A stretch of DNA of 64,000 nucleotides, taken from assembly GCA_963795335.1 (NCBI GenBank), contig CAWCHI010000014.1:1-64000 (forward strand). Direction: 5' to 3'. Shown in pieces: positions 15,576-23,954 of this stretch. The notes under the pieces are model-generated. The model did no database searches. It had not been told where the DNA came from and saw only the letters and a program-made list of their open reading frames with translations. The DNA comes from Trebonia sp963795335 (GTDB lineage: Bacteria > Actinomycetota > Actinomycetes > Streptosporangiales > Streptosporangiaceae). Every line of letters begins with the position of its first letter. The first letter of the stretch is position 1. Made by a program: the position numbers and the translations under genes.

Positions 15576-16636
15576 GGGTGCCTGCCGCGAACGCGGTCGG
15601 GCAGCTGCTCACCGCGGCCGTGGCGGACTCCGTTCCCGGGCTGACGGCCGTGGTGGGCCGCGGCCCGCAGACCCTCGCCTCGTGGGCGCTGGGGCAGGCG
15701 GACTCCGCCACCTCGCGCCCGGTGCGGCCGGACACCGTGTTCGACCTTGCCTCACTGACCAAGGTGGTAGCGACTACCACGGTCACCCTTACCCTGGCCG
15801 CGGCGGGCACCATCGGCCTCGACGACCCGGTCGTCAGGCACCTGCCCGCCGCCACCGAGCTGGCCTCGCCCGCGGTCACGGTCCGGCAGCTGCTCAGCCA
15901 TACCTCCGGGCTGCCCGCCAGTGTCACGTTCTACGAGTGGTGCGCGTCGGCGGACCAGCTGCTGCGGGCGCTGTACCAGACGCCGCCCGAGGCAGCCCCC
16001 GGCACCCGGGTCGCCTACTCCGACCTCGGCTTCATGATGCTCGGCGAGCTGGCCGCGGCGGTCACGGGCGAGCCGCTCGACCTGCTCTTCCGCCGCCTGG
16101 TGGCGGCCCCCCTCGGCCTGGCCGACACCGGTTTCCGGCTCGGCCCGCCCGCGGGCGGGTACCCGGCCGGCCGCTTCGCGGCGACTGAGGCGTGCCCCGG
16201 CGGAACGCACTGGACCGGGATCGTGCACGACGAGAACGCCCGGGTGATGGGCGGGGTGGCCGGGCACGCGGGACTGTTCTCGACCGCGGCGGACCTGGCC
16301 CGCTTCGCCACCTGGTGGGCCGGGCCCGGCGACGGCGCCGGGCCCGTGCCGGCCGCGCTGCGCCGGGAGTCCGAACGGTGCCAGACCCCGGGCCTGGCCG
16401 GCCGCCGCGGCCTGGGCTGGACCCGCATCGGCGACCGCTACGACATCCTCGGCCCGACGTGGCCGCCGACGGCGGTGTCGCACACCGGCTTCACCGGCAC
16501 CAGCCTGGCCCTCGACGCCCCGAGCGGCGTCTGGGTGGTGCTGCTGGCCAACGACGTGCACTACGGCCGCGGCCGGGGAGTGATGCGGCCGCTCCGCGAG
16601 CGTGTGCACGCGGCGGTCGCCACGGCGCTGCTGTAG
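15569..16636 (+). CDS. Beta-lactamase-family (class C/AmiE-like) serine hydrolase
   Basis: From GTG 15569 the protein has 355 residues and no signal peptide. Motifs of the PF00144 beta-lactamase/esterase fold are present: SLTK at 62-65, YSD at 150-152 (for the usual YxN) and HTGFTGT near 310, plus RQLLSHTSGLP. In Bacillus subtilis the murQ-murR-murP locus contains amiE (ybbE), a member of the same family that removes the peptide from MurNAc; the position after the kinase suggests an equivalent MurNAc-L-Ala amidase here. An esterase or D-aminopeptidase role is the alternative. The start is uncertain because of the tandem repeat across it. Two hairpins follow directly. Confidence 0.82.
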   Translation: MRRVPAANAVGQLLTAAVADSVPGLTAVVGRGPQTLASWALGQADSATSRPVRPDTVFDLASLTKVVATTTVTLTLAAAGTIGLDDPVVRHLPAATELASPAVTVRQLLSHTSGLPASVTFYEWCASADQLLRALYQTPPEAAPGTRVAYSDLGFMMLGELAAAVTGEPLDLLFRRLVAAPLGLADTGFRLGPPAGGYPAGRFAATEACPGGTHWTGIVHDENARVMGGVAGHAGLFSTAADLARFATWWAGPGDGAGPVPAALRRESERCQTPGLAGRRGLGWTRIGDRYDILGPTWPPTAVSHTGFTGTSLALDAPSGVWVVLLANDVHYGRGRGVMRPLRERVHAAVATALL

Positions 16637-16638
16637 CG

Positions 16639-16668
16639 GCCGGGCGGGCCGCCAGCCGCCCGCCCGGC
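16639..16668. terminator. GC-rich hairpin after the salvage locus
   Basis: GCCGGGCGGGC at 16639-16649 pairs perfectly with GCCCGCCCGGC at 16658-16668 around an 8-base loop. It begins 3 bases after the stop at 16636. There is no U-tract, as is usual in high-GC actinobacteria. Confidence 0.6.
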
Positions 16669-16693
16669 AGCCCGCGGGCGTCCGTCCTAAGCG

Positions 16694-16738
16694 GCGCGGG
16701 CGGCCGGGAGAAGGCTTGCCCTCCCCGGCCGCCCGCGC
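16694..16738. terminator. Strong bidirectional terminator hairpin
   Basis: A perfect 15-bp stem: GCGCGGGCGGCCGGG at 16694-16708 with CCCGGCCGCCCGCGC at 16724-16738 and a 15-base loop. It sits between the convergent ends of the serine hydrolase (16636) and the CHAP-PKD gene (16758), so it can terminate both. Confidence 0.7.
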
Positions 16739-16757
16739 GTCCGCCTCCGTGCCGGAG

Positions 16758-19745
16758 CTAGCCTGGGCTGCCCGCGCAGGTGCCGGACGGGCCGGCGGCG
16801 GCTGGCAGGGAGGTGACCCCCGGCGGCAGCGAGCCGTGCAGCGCGTAGTAAGCCAGATCGGTCGCGAGCGCCTGGGTGCTGGCAGCCGTCAAGCCCGTGG
16901 CGTCCACGTAGGTGCCCGCCCCTGGCGTGCTGTCGGCCGGGCCCAGGATGTAGGAGAACGGCGTCGAGCCGGCGGGCAGGGCGGACGGGTTAGCCCAGCC
17001 GCACGCGTTGGTGTAAAGCGCGCCCACGGCCGGTGAGCCGACCGCGAGGACGAGGTAGTTACCGCTGAGCGTGTCCGCCCACGCGACCGCGAACGAGGTG
17101 GTGACCTGGGTCGCCGGCAGGCCCGCGGCCGCGGCCGCGGCCTGCGCGCTGCTGGCGCTGGCCGGGTCGGCGGCGTACAGGACGACCCGCTCGGCGAAGG
17201 TGGCCGGGGCGCCTGGGAGCGCCTGGGCCGGCCCCCAGGGACCGGCGGGGTCACCGCTGCGCGCGCCGGTGGTCTCCTCGGCTGGGCCGCTGGCGGTAGC
17301 AAGGAACAGCTCCGACGGTTCCTCCGCGACCGGGTAGGCGCTGGCCCCGAGGACGCTGTCCGCGGTGCCGGGCAGCGTCTCGGCCTGCCAGCCGGCCCCG
17401 GCGTCGTAGGTGACGGCGGGCGCGCCCGAGGCAGTCAGGTAGAACACCTCCGTCCCCAGGGGACTGGGCTCGGTGGAGTCGGTCAGCGTCCCCGGCGGCT
17501 GGATGAAGTCGCCCGGGGCGGCCGGAAGCGCCGACGGCTTGAGGTAGGTCGTGGCGGCCAGGCCACCGCTGGCGGCCGGGGCACCGGGCAGCCGCGAGAC
17601 GGCCCAGCGCGGTCCGGCCTGGGTTGCCTCGGCCAGCGTGCCCGTCGCCGCGGTGTAGAAGACCTCGGCCTGCCCGCCCGGGGTCGTGGCCGCGGCCAGG
17701 CTGCTGCCCCGGGCGACGGTGGCCGTCAGCGGCCGCGTCACCCACGCCGGGCCCGCCTGCGACGTCACCGTCAGCCGCCCGCCTGTCCCGGCGGCGAAGA
17801 CGCGGGGGCCACCCACGCTGTCGGCCAGGGCGAGCGAGGCGGGGGCGAGCGCAGCGGGCGAAAGCGTCCTCGTGGTCCAGCCAGCCGGCGACCCGGCGGT
17901 CACCGCCAGCTGGTCGCTGGCATTGACGAAGAACACTTCCGGGTAGCCGCTGGTGGTGCTGGTCGCCACGATCGCGCTGCCCGTCGCCGGCGTTCCCGGC
18001 AGCTCCTGGGTCGTCCAGCCGGACGGGGCCAGGCTCGTCTGGGCGAGCGAGCCGCCCGCGGCGCGGTAGTACGCGTGCGGTGTCATCGCGTCCGCGTTGG
18101 CCGGGTCCGGGTAGCTGAGCGCGGCCAGGTTCCCGGTCGCGGACGGGTCACCGGGCACCGCGAGCTGCAGCCAGCTGCCGCCGTCCCAGGTGTCCACGGC
18201 CAGCCCGCCCGCCGAGCGGGCGAACGTGTACTGCAGCACAGGGAGCGTGTCGTACCAGCTCCCGTTGTCGGGCACCGACACGACGGCGGCCGACGGGCCG
18301 GTGACGGTGACGTCCTGGGTCAGGGTCTCGATGGTCCCGAAGCTCGACGTGATCGTCACGGTGGCCGGGTAGGTGCCCGCCTCGCTGAACACGTGGGTCA
18401 CGTCGGCGCCGGTGGCGTTGGTCGTGCGGCCGTCCCCGAACGTCCAGTAGTAGCCGGTGACGGAGCCGCCCGTGACCGTCCCGGACGCGTGGAACGAGCC
18501 GGCGGTGCCGGCCACGGCCGTCTTCGGGGCGGACAGGTGCCCGGCCGGGACCGGCGGCTGGGCCCCGGACGGCGGGGCGACGATCGCCCACTGCTCGCCA
18601 GCTCCCCAGACGCCCGCCGCCCAGGAGGTCAGGCTGATGTTGGTGTCGTACTCGACGTGCACGTCGGGGACGGCCGCGAAGTCCCCGTTGACCATGTTGA
18701 CCGTGCCGTCGGAGTTGACCGAGGTCACGATGCCGACGTGGTCGGCCACGGCGGGGAAGGCACCGGGGCTGAAGAACATGATGGCGTCGCCGGCCTGCGG
18801 GGTGCCGCTGTCCGGCTGCGGGTCCTGGCCCTGCTGTGTCGCCCAGGTGTAGAAAGAGGACGCGGCGGCGTTGAGGGTGTTCATGCCGGCCGTGACGCCG
18901 GCCCGCTGCCACACCCACTTGGCGAAGTCGGAGCACCACGTCTCGTTCGAGTTCTCGAGGTGGTAAGTGCTGTCGTACCCGCAGCCGTCGCTGTTGGCGG
19001 AGAAGCCGGCGACCATGGTGCTGTAGGGATCGCAGTCCACGCCGTCGAAGCCGGGCACGACGGGGGTGTCGCTGATGCCGACCTGACTCAGCGCGATCGC
19101 CGCGATGGCCTGCCCCCGGTCCGCCGCACTGGCCGCCGGGTGGCCGGCGCTGCCCGCGGCCGCCCGCGCCGCCGCGGGCAGGGTGGCCAGGGCCCGGCCG
19201 GCCTCGGCCGACTGCACTGGTGAGGACGTGGTGCACGCGGCCGGGCGCCCCAGGCCCCACGCGGTGCGCAGGGCGGCGGGCAGCCCGTCGGCGCAGCCGT
19301 AGAGGCCAGTGCGGACGAGGTGCCAGCTTCCGCCGGCCTGCTCGAAGACCCCGCTCGCGGTGCCGTCCTGGAAGCCCGCCGCCTGCTGCGCAGTGGCCGA
19401 CCTGGCCGGGGTGAAGCTGGCGACGGCCCACTGCGCGCCGCCGGTGGTCCCGGTGTGCAGCGTCCCGGCCCGGACGCCGCCGACCTCGGCCGCGGGCAGA
19501 TGCCGGGCCGCCGCGAAGGCCTGTGACAATCCGGCCGCGGTGCTGCCCGCGGTAGTGGCCGCGGTGCTGCCCGCGGTGGTGGCCGGAGCGGCGGGCGCGG
19601 GCGGCCGGGCGGCGGCCGACGCCGGCCCAGCCAGTGCGACGAGCAGCGCCAGCACCGCGAGGACGGGCGGGGACAGCCACCGCGCGAGGCGGCTCAGTCT
19701 GCGAGGGGGCACGAGCGACGTCCTTCTGTCGATCCGAGGCGACAT
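16758..19745 (-). CDS. Large secreted CHAP-PKD protein with propeller-like repeats
   Basis: 995 residues. A cleavable signal (SPPVLAVLALLVALAGPASA) is followed by an Ala/Thr linker holding a 24-bp duplicated unit (19537-19584). About 205-395 is a CHAP-like amidase/endopeptidase domain with Cys271 (ETWCSDFAKWVWQ) and His336 (ADHVGIVTSV). About 405-485 is a PKD domain (YYWTFGDGRTTN, HVFSEAGTYPATVTIT). About 500-830 has repeated blade-like units (GSAIVATSTTSGYPEVFFVN, SLAAATTPGGQAEVFYT). The last 120 residues are an unassigned domain. It likely cleaves peptidoglycan peptides outside the cell, the rest binding wall or polysaccharide. A GTG 11 codons inside, about 19712, has AGAAGGA upstream and is the more probable start. 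Confidence 0.75.
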   Translation of the reverse strand: MSPRIDRRTSLVPPRRLSRLARWLSPPVLAVLALLVALAGPASAAARPPAPAAPATTAGSTAATTAGSTAAGLSQAFAAARHLPAAEVGGVRAGTLHTGTTGGAQWAVASFTPARSATAQQAAGFQDGTASGVFEQAGGSWHLVRTGLYGCADGLPAALRTAWGLGRPAACTTSSPVQSAEAGRALATLPAAARAAAGSAGHPAASAADRGQAIAAIALSQVGISDTPVVPGFDGVDCDPYSTMVAGFSANSDGCGYDSTYHLENSNETWCSDFAKWVWQRAGVTAGMNTLNAAASSFYTWATQQGQDPQPDSGTPQAGDAIMFFSPGAFPAVADHVGIVTSVNSDGTVNMVNGDFAAVPDVHVEYDTNISLTSWAAGVWGAGEQWAIVAPPSGAQPPVPAGHLSAPKTAVAGTAGSFHASGTVTGGSVTGYYWTFGDGRTTNATGADVTHVFSEAGTYPATVTITSSFGTIETLTQDVTVTGPSAAVVSVPDNGSWYDTLPVLQYTFARSAGGLAVDTWDGGSWLQLAVPGDPSATGNLAALSYPDPANADAMTPHAYYRAAGGSLAQTSLAPSGWTTQELPGTPATGSAIVATSTTSGYPEVFFVNASDQLAVTAGSPAGWTTRTLSPAALAPASLALADSVGGPRVFAAGTGGRLTVTSQAGPAWVTRPLTATVARGSSLAAATTPGGQAEVFYTAATGTLAEATQAGPRWAVSRLPGAPAASGGLAATTYLKPSALPAAPGDFIQPPGTLTDSTEPSPLGTEVFYLTASGAPAVTYDAGAGWQAETLPGTADSVLGASAYPVAEEPSELFLATASGPAEETTGARSGDPAGPWGPAQALPGAPATFAERVVLYAADPASASSAQAAAAAAGLPATQVTTSFAVAWADTLSGNYLVLAVGSPAVGALYTNACGWANPSALPAGSTPFSYILGPADSTPGAGTYVDATGLTAASTQALATDLAYYALHGSLPPGVTSLPAAAGPSGTCAGSPG
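19537..19584 (-). repeat. 24-bp direct repeat, two copies, in the CHAP-PKD gene
   Basis: Two 24-base copies (19537-19560 and 19561-19584) differ at one base and encode the repeated AGSTAAT stretch of the linker after the signal peptide. Confidence 0.8.
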
Positions 19746-19783
19746 CGTTATCGTTACGAAGTTGCCTAAGTCATGGTCATTGG

Positions 19784-19796
19784 GAAAATTATTAAC
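19784..19796. promoter_or_regulatory. AT-rich 13-mer shared with the nagZ leader
   Basis: GAAAATTATTAAC lies 39 bases upstream of the annotated start of the CHAP-PKD gene. The identical 13-mer is at 6073-6085, in the nagZ leader. With 11 A/T in 13 bases in such GC-rich DNA, a second exact copy in front of another wall hydrolase is notable. Its orientation relative to the gene differs between the two sites. Confidence 0.35.
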
Positions 19797-19941
19797 AGTG
19801 GCGGGCGATGACCGTCAAGGGCGGTTCGCCCGCAAGTGCACCCGCAAAAGGCCCGCCGCGGGATCGTCGAGTTGCGGTACCAGCGGCACCGCTGACCCCG
19901 CACGCGGGGATGAACTGGCTGCCCGGGGGTAGCGGGAGCGC

Positions 19942-20133
19942 ATGGCTGATTCAGAGAACAACCGCCGGGAGGCGGCCGCCGAGTTGCGCCTCACCCGGGT
20001 CCAGGCCCTCAGTCACCGCGACCTCGTCGGGGTGGTGACGTACCTGCTCGCCCGGCACCCGGACACGTTCCCTGACCTGCTCGACGAAGCGCTGAGCACG
20101 GTCAGCCCCCGGGGCGACCAGCAGGCGCAGTAA
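19942..20133 (+). CDS. Small helical protein, 63 aa
   Basis: ATG 19942 has GGGAG 5 bases upstream. The product is charged and helical (AELRLTRVQALSHRDLVGVVTYLL, HPDTFPDLLDEALSTV), with no signal or membrane segment and a Gln/Arg-rich tail. It resembles no family I can name. It is tail-to-tail with the membrane protein gene that ends at 20157. Normal codon bias and the ribosome site support it. Confidence 0.6.
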   Translation: MADSENNRREAAAELRLTRVQALSHRDLVGVVTYLLARHPDTFPDLLDEALSTVSPRGDQQAQ

Positions 20134-20156
20134 GACCCGCCCGGGCTGCCCAGGGG

Positions 20157-21974
20157 TCAGGGTGCTGGGGTCGAACTGAACACGGTCACCCCGCCGACCG
20201 AGACCGGCTTCAGGCCGGCCAGGCCGAAGTTGTACATCCAGGCCTCGGACCAGGCCTGCTCGACGATGATGGCGCCGGCCCCGGACGTGTGCAGGTACTG
20301 CTCGAACGATTGGGTGTTGACCGGGGTCGGGTCGCTCATGTTCTGGACCGGCTGCGGGATCGCGTTGACGTTGGTCAGCGACGCGTTGATGAAGCCGCCC
20401 GCGATCCGGAAGTAGAAGTCCGTCGTCGCCTGGAACAGCATCCCCGCGTTTCCCCGGCGCGAGACGATCACCACGATCTCGCCCGGCTGGATGTACTGGC
20501 GGTAGGTCCCGTCAGCGAAGAACGAGGGAATGTCGTTCGTCAGGGCCAGGTCGGGCATCGCCTGCTGCCAGTGGGAGTGGGCTGCCGTCGGCGGGACCAC
20601 CACCTCGGCGAAGGTGGGGAGGTCGGCGAAGACCGCCGCCAGGGCGACGGCGCCGAGGGTCCAGCGCCCCGCACGCGCCAGCCAGCTCCGGGTCAGCTGG
20701 GCGAACCAGAGCGCGAGCCCGAGCGACAGCACCAGGTAGCCGAAGTCGATCAGCCGGACCGGCTCGGCGCTCTTGAAGATCGGCCAGTTCCACATCCCGC
20801 CCCACGGCCAGGTAAACGCCTGCTGTCCGTCGATCCGCAGGTTGGGACCACTGGCGAGCAACACGATGACCACGAAGCCGACCATGAGCAGCCGCACCAG
20901 CCGGCTGGACCAGCGGGTGATGGCCAGCAGGACCAGCACCAGCAGCAGCGGGATGCCCGCGTAAGCGGTCGCCGCCGTGTCGTGGCCGGCGGCGGCGGCC
21001 CACCAGCGCATGCCGAGCAGCCGGTCAGCGCGCGGCAGGACCAGGGCGGCGAGGTCGAGGGAGAACTGCGGCAGCTGCCGGGTGAGCGCGGTCGGGTAGT
21101 GCGTCAGCGCGTACCACAGGTACGGCGCCGCCAGCACCATCGCGCCCAGGTAGGCGACGACGGTCTGCCGGGCGAGCCGGACCACGGTGCCGCGTTGTCC
21201 CCGGCCGGCCACCGCGAGCGCCACCAGCAGCCCGAAGACCCACAGCAGGGTGAGGTCGGCGAAGGCCTCGACGAACGTGTAGAACTCGAGCGCGATCGCG
21301 ATCGCCATCCAGATCACGTAGCCGGTGCGGCCGATGGCCCCCTCCCACCACAGCACCACCAGGTAGGCGATGAGCGGCAGGAGCAGGGTGACGGTCAGGT
21401 TCGGCTGGCCCGAGACGCTGTGGTCGAGCACGTAGACGTTGAACCCGAACACCGCGCCGGCCGGCAGGGACGCCCAGAAGCTGCGGGTGAGCCGGCGGGC
21501 GACGACGAAGGCCGCCCAGGCCGCCGTCGGCGGCGCCAGCAGCAGCGTCAGGTTGAACGACACCACCGGGCCGAGCGTGCCGGTGACCGGCCACATGAGC
21601 AAGGCGACCGAGGGCGAGGTGGTCGCCCAGGCGAGGTTGAAGCCCGCCGGCGCCCCGATCTGGTAGGAGTACAACGGGTTGGTCCAGTGGGCGACCGCGT
21701 AGGTCCACCAGCGCCAGGCCCAGATGTAAAAGTTCGGGTCGACCTCGCCCTGCCCTACCCGGGGCTGGTCGAGGCCGGTGACCAGCGCCTGGCCGAACGC
21801 GAGGATGAAGACCGCCACGTAGATGACGAGCGCGATGAGCCCGAGCAGGCCCGGGCGCAGCGCACGGCGCGGGGACTCGGCACCCGTGGACCCCGCGGCG
21901 TCCGCGGGTACTTCGGTCCCGGCGGCAGCCGCGGCGGCACCGCGAGTCGCCAGCGTCCCCCACCTCACAAGCAC
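20157..21974 (-). CDS. Polytopic membrane protein, GT-C glycosyltransferase-like
   Basis: 605 residues with roughly eleven to thirteen transmembrane helices and a C-terminal soluble part of about 130 residues. An early acidic loop (QGEVDPNFYIWAWRWWTYA) and a long extracytoplasmic loop match the layout of GT-C enzymes and of YfhO-like proteins that use polyprenyl-phosphate sugars. It lies beside a SAM methyltransferase (29 bases upstream) and a DPM1/GtrB-like GT2, which would supply polyprenyl-P-hexose, so transfer of that sugar to a surface acceptor is plausible. The frame begins at GTG 21974, but GTG 21968 sits at better distance from AGGGA. No specific family is certain. Confidence 0.72.
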   Translation of the reverse strand: MLVRWGTLATRGAAAAAAGTEVPADAAGSTGAESPRRALRPGLLGLIALVIYVAVFILAFGQALVTGLDQPRVGQGEVDPNFYIWAWRWWTYAVAHWTNPLYSYQIGAPAGFNLAWATTSPSVALLMWPVTGTLGPVVSFNLTLLLAPPTAAWAAFVVARRLTRSFWASLPAGAVFGFNVYVLDHSVSGQPNLTVTLLLPLIAYLVVLWWEGAIGRTGYVIWMAIAIALEFYTFVEAFADLTLLWVFGLLVALAVAGRGQRGTVVRLARQTVVAYLGAMVLAAPYLWYALTHYPTALTRQLPQFSLDLAALVLPRADRLLGMRWWAAAAGHDTAATAYAGIPLLLVLVLLAITRWSSRLVRLLMVGFVVIVLLASGPNLRIDGQQAFTWPWGGMWNWPIFKSAEPVRLIDFGYLVLSLGLALWFAQLTRSWLARAGRWTLGAVALAAVFADLPTFAEVVVPPTAAHSHWQQAMPDLALTNDIPSFFADGTYRQYIQPGEIVVIVSRRGNAGMLFQATTDFYFRIAGGFINASLTNVNAIPQPVQNMSDPTPVNTQSFEQYLHTSGAGAIIVEQAWSEAWMYNFGLAGLKPVSVGGVTVFSSTPAP

Positions 21975-22003
21975 GTCCCTATTGTCAGCGACCGAGGCCT
22001 GTA

Positions 22004-22717
22004 CTACGGCCGGCGGGCACGCAGGAACAAGGAGACACCCGGGAGCGACTTGACCGGAAGGTAGCGCTCCGCGGTGATGACGCCCCGCAGGGCGGTGTTG
22101 ACGACCGGGTGCACGTCGTCGAGGTCACTGCCCGTAGTCGACTTCCGGCGCAGCCCGACCAGCGGGCGCAGCAGGACGTTCCAGCTCCACAGGCTCTCGA
22201 TCACCAGGCCGCCCTTGACGATGACCTGGGTCAGCGTCTCCCGGGTGTACCGGCGGACGTGGCCGACCGCTTCGTCGTGGGCCGACCAGAGTGACATGTC
22301 GGCCGGCACCGCGATCAGCGCGGTACCGCCAGGACGGAGAATGCGGTTGATCTCACCCGCCGCAAGGTAGTCTTCCTCAATGTGCTCGAGCACGTCGAAC
22401 GCGGTCACCAGGTCCATCGAGCCGGTCCTGACCGGCATTTCCCTGGCATCCGCGCGCACCACGTCCAGCCCGCGCTCGCGCGCGACCTGGGCCGCCGTCG
22501 GCGCGTACTCAAGCGCCAGCGGCCGCCAGCCGAACGCCCGCAGCACCCGGGTGTTGCCGCCGCCGGCCGCGCCGATGTCGAGCGCGAGCCCGGGCGCCGG
22601 CAGCCGTCGCAGCTCCTGGGCAAGCAGATGCCGGCGTTCCCTGTACCACCAGTGCCGGTCCTCTACTTGAACGAGAGTTCTCAACTCGGCTGCTTCCATG
22701 GCGTTAACTTCTACCAC
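22004..22717 (-). CDS. Class I SAM-dependent methyltransferase
   Basis: 237 residues. The SAM site is visible as LALDIGAAGGGNTRVLRAFG (motif I) with DVVRADAREMP and DLVTAFDVLEHIEED (motif IV), then ILRPGGTALIAVP. It is a UbiE/Coq5-like small-molecule or glycan methyltransferase. The N-terminal VEDRHWWYRERRHLL is typical of methyltransferases in surface-glycan clusters. It is upstream of and co-directional with the GT-C-like gene, and divergent from the GT2 gene across an AT-rich 166-base promoter gap. Starts at GTG 22717 or ATG 22699 are both possible; neither has a strong ribosome site. Confidence 0.85.
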   Translation of the reverse strand: MVEVNAMEAAELRTLVQVEDRHWWYRERRHLLAQELRRLPAPGLALDIGAAGGGNTRVLRAFGWRPLALEYAPTAAQVARERGLDVVRADAREMPVRTGSMDLVTAFDVLEHIEEDYLAAGEINRILRPGGTALIAVPADMSLWSAHDEAVGHVRRYTRETLTQVIVKGGLVIESLWSWNVLLRPLVGLRRKSTTGSDLDDVHPVVNTALRGVITAERYLPVKSLPGVSLFLRARRP

Positions 22718-22883
22718 GTGCTAAGCAGGTGCACGGAGGCATCCCACGCCATTCGGGACCATTTACCCAAGAGCCCTCCAGACCAAACGCTGTCACCTAT
22801 CAGCCACGTTACACTCTGTAGACAATACGATACGTTAGGCCACTGCCCGTCGTCGGTATCGGTCGCGGGAACCCGGAGAATGC

Positions 22884-23912
22884 ATGCAAGCGGTCAAGTA
22901 CTCCATCGTGATCCCGCTGTACGACGAGGAGGGCATCCTGCCCCTTCTCGTCGGGCGGCTGCAAGAGATCATGGGCAGCCTCGACGGCCCGGCCGAGGTC
23001 GTCATGGTCGACGACGGGAGTAAAGACCGCACCTACGAACTGGCCCGGGCGGCGGCCGCGGCCGATCCCCGGTTCAAGCTGATCCAGTTCTCCCGCAACT
23101 TCGGGCACCAGGTCGCGATCACGGCGGGCATGGACGCCGCGGCCGGCGACGCGGTGATCATCATGGACGCCGACCTGCAGGACCCGCCGTCGGTGATCCT
23201 GGAGATGGCCGCCAAGTGGCAGGAGGGCTACGAGGTCGTCTACGGCCTGCGCAAGCACCGGGAGGGCGAGCGGCTGTTCAAGACCGCGACCGCCTCGATG
23301 TTCTACGGGCTGCTGCACCGCATCGCCGACGTCGAGACCCCGGTCGACGTGGGCGACTTCCGGCTGGTCGACCGCAAGGCACTGGACGCGTTCCTGCAGA
23401 TGCGGGAGAACAACCGTTACGTCCGGGGGATGTTCTCCTGGGTCGGCTTCCGCCAGACGGGAGTGCCCTACACCCGCGAGGAACGGGCCGTTGGCACCAC
23501 CCACTACACGCTGGGCAAGATGGTCCGGCTCGCCTCCAACGGCATCATGGGTTTCTCCACCGCGCCGCTGCGGCTGGCCCTCGGCACCGGCGTGTTCCTC
23601 GCGTTCGCGGCGCTGATCTACGGCGCGGTGGCGATCGGGCTCAAGCTGGCCGGGACGTCCCTGGTCCCCGGCTACACCTCGCTGCTGTTCGCCATCACCT
23701 TCTTCAGCGGCATCCAGCTGATCGTCATGGGCATGGTCGGGCTGTACGTGGGCCGGATCTACGACGAGGCCAAGGGGCGGCCGCTCTACGTGGTCCGCGA
23801 GACCAGCGGATTCGGCCTCCCGGACGAGCGCGTACCCTGGCGGGGAACCGCTGAGCAGGCGCCCAACGGGCACGGCGGCCCGGTCCCGCAGCGGTCCGGC
23901 CCAGCGACCTGA
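22884..23912 (+). CDS. GT2 polyprenyl-phosphate glycosyltransferase (DPM1/GtrB-like)
   Basis: 342 residues. The GT-A domain reads YSIVIPLYDEEGILPLLV, MVDDGSKDRTY, FGHQVAITAGMDAA, MDADLQDPP (DxD-type metal site), and DVGDFRLVDRKALDAF with RYVRGMFSWVGF. Two transmembrane helices near 235-300 and a short hydrophilic tail complete the GtrB/DPM-like layout. It should transfer a hexose from a nucleotide sugar to polyprenyl phosphate on the cytosolic face. ATG 22884 has CGGAG 7 bases upstream. Divergent from the methyltransferase and GT-C-like genes, with which it probably forms one glycosylation module. Confidence 0.9.
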   Translation: MQAVKYSIVIPLYDEEGILPLLVGRLQEIMGSLDGPAEVVMVDDGSKDRTYELARAAAAADPRFKLIQFSRNFGHQVAITAGMDAAAGDAVIIMDADLQDPPSVILEMAAKWQEGYEVVYGLRKHREGERLFKTATASMFYGLLHRIADVETPVDVGDFRLVDRKALDAFLQMRENNRYVRGMFSWVGFRQTGVPYTREERAVGTTHYTLGKMVRLASNGIMGFSTAPLRLALGTGVFLAFAALIYGAVAIGLKLAGTSLVPGYTSLLFAITFFSGIQLIVMGMVGLYVGRIYDEAKGRPLYVVRETSGFGLPDERVPWRGTAEQAPNGHGGPVPQRSGPAT

Positions 23913-23954
23913 ACCAGCGGCCCCACCCGCGACCGAACCGCCGCCGGAGGCGCC

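Noticed and set aside
20289..22064. Plus-strand open frame of 591 codons
   Set aside because: Antisense of the polytopic membrane protein; charged low-complexity sequence with no motif.
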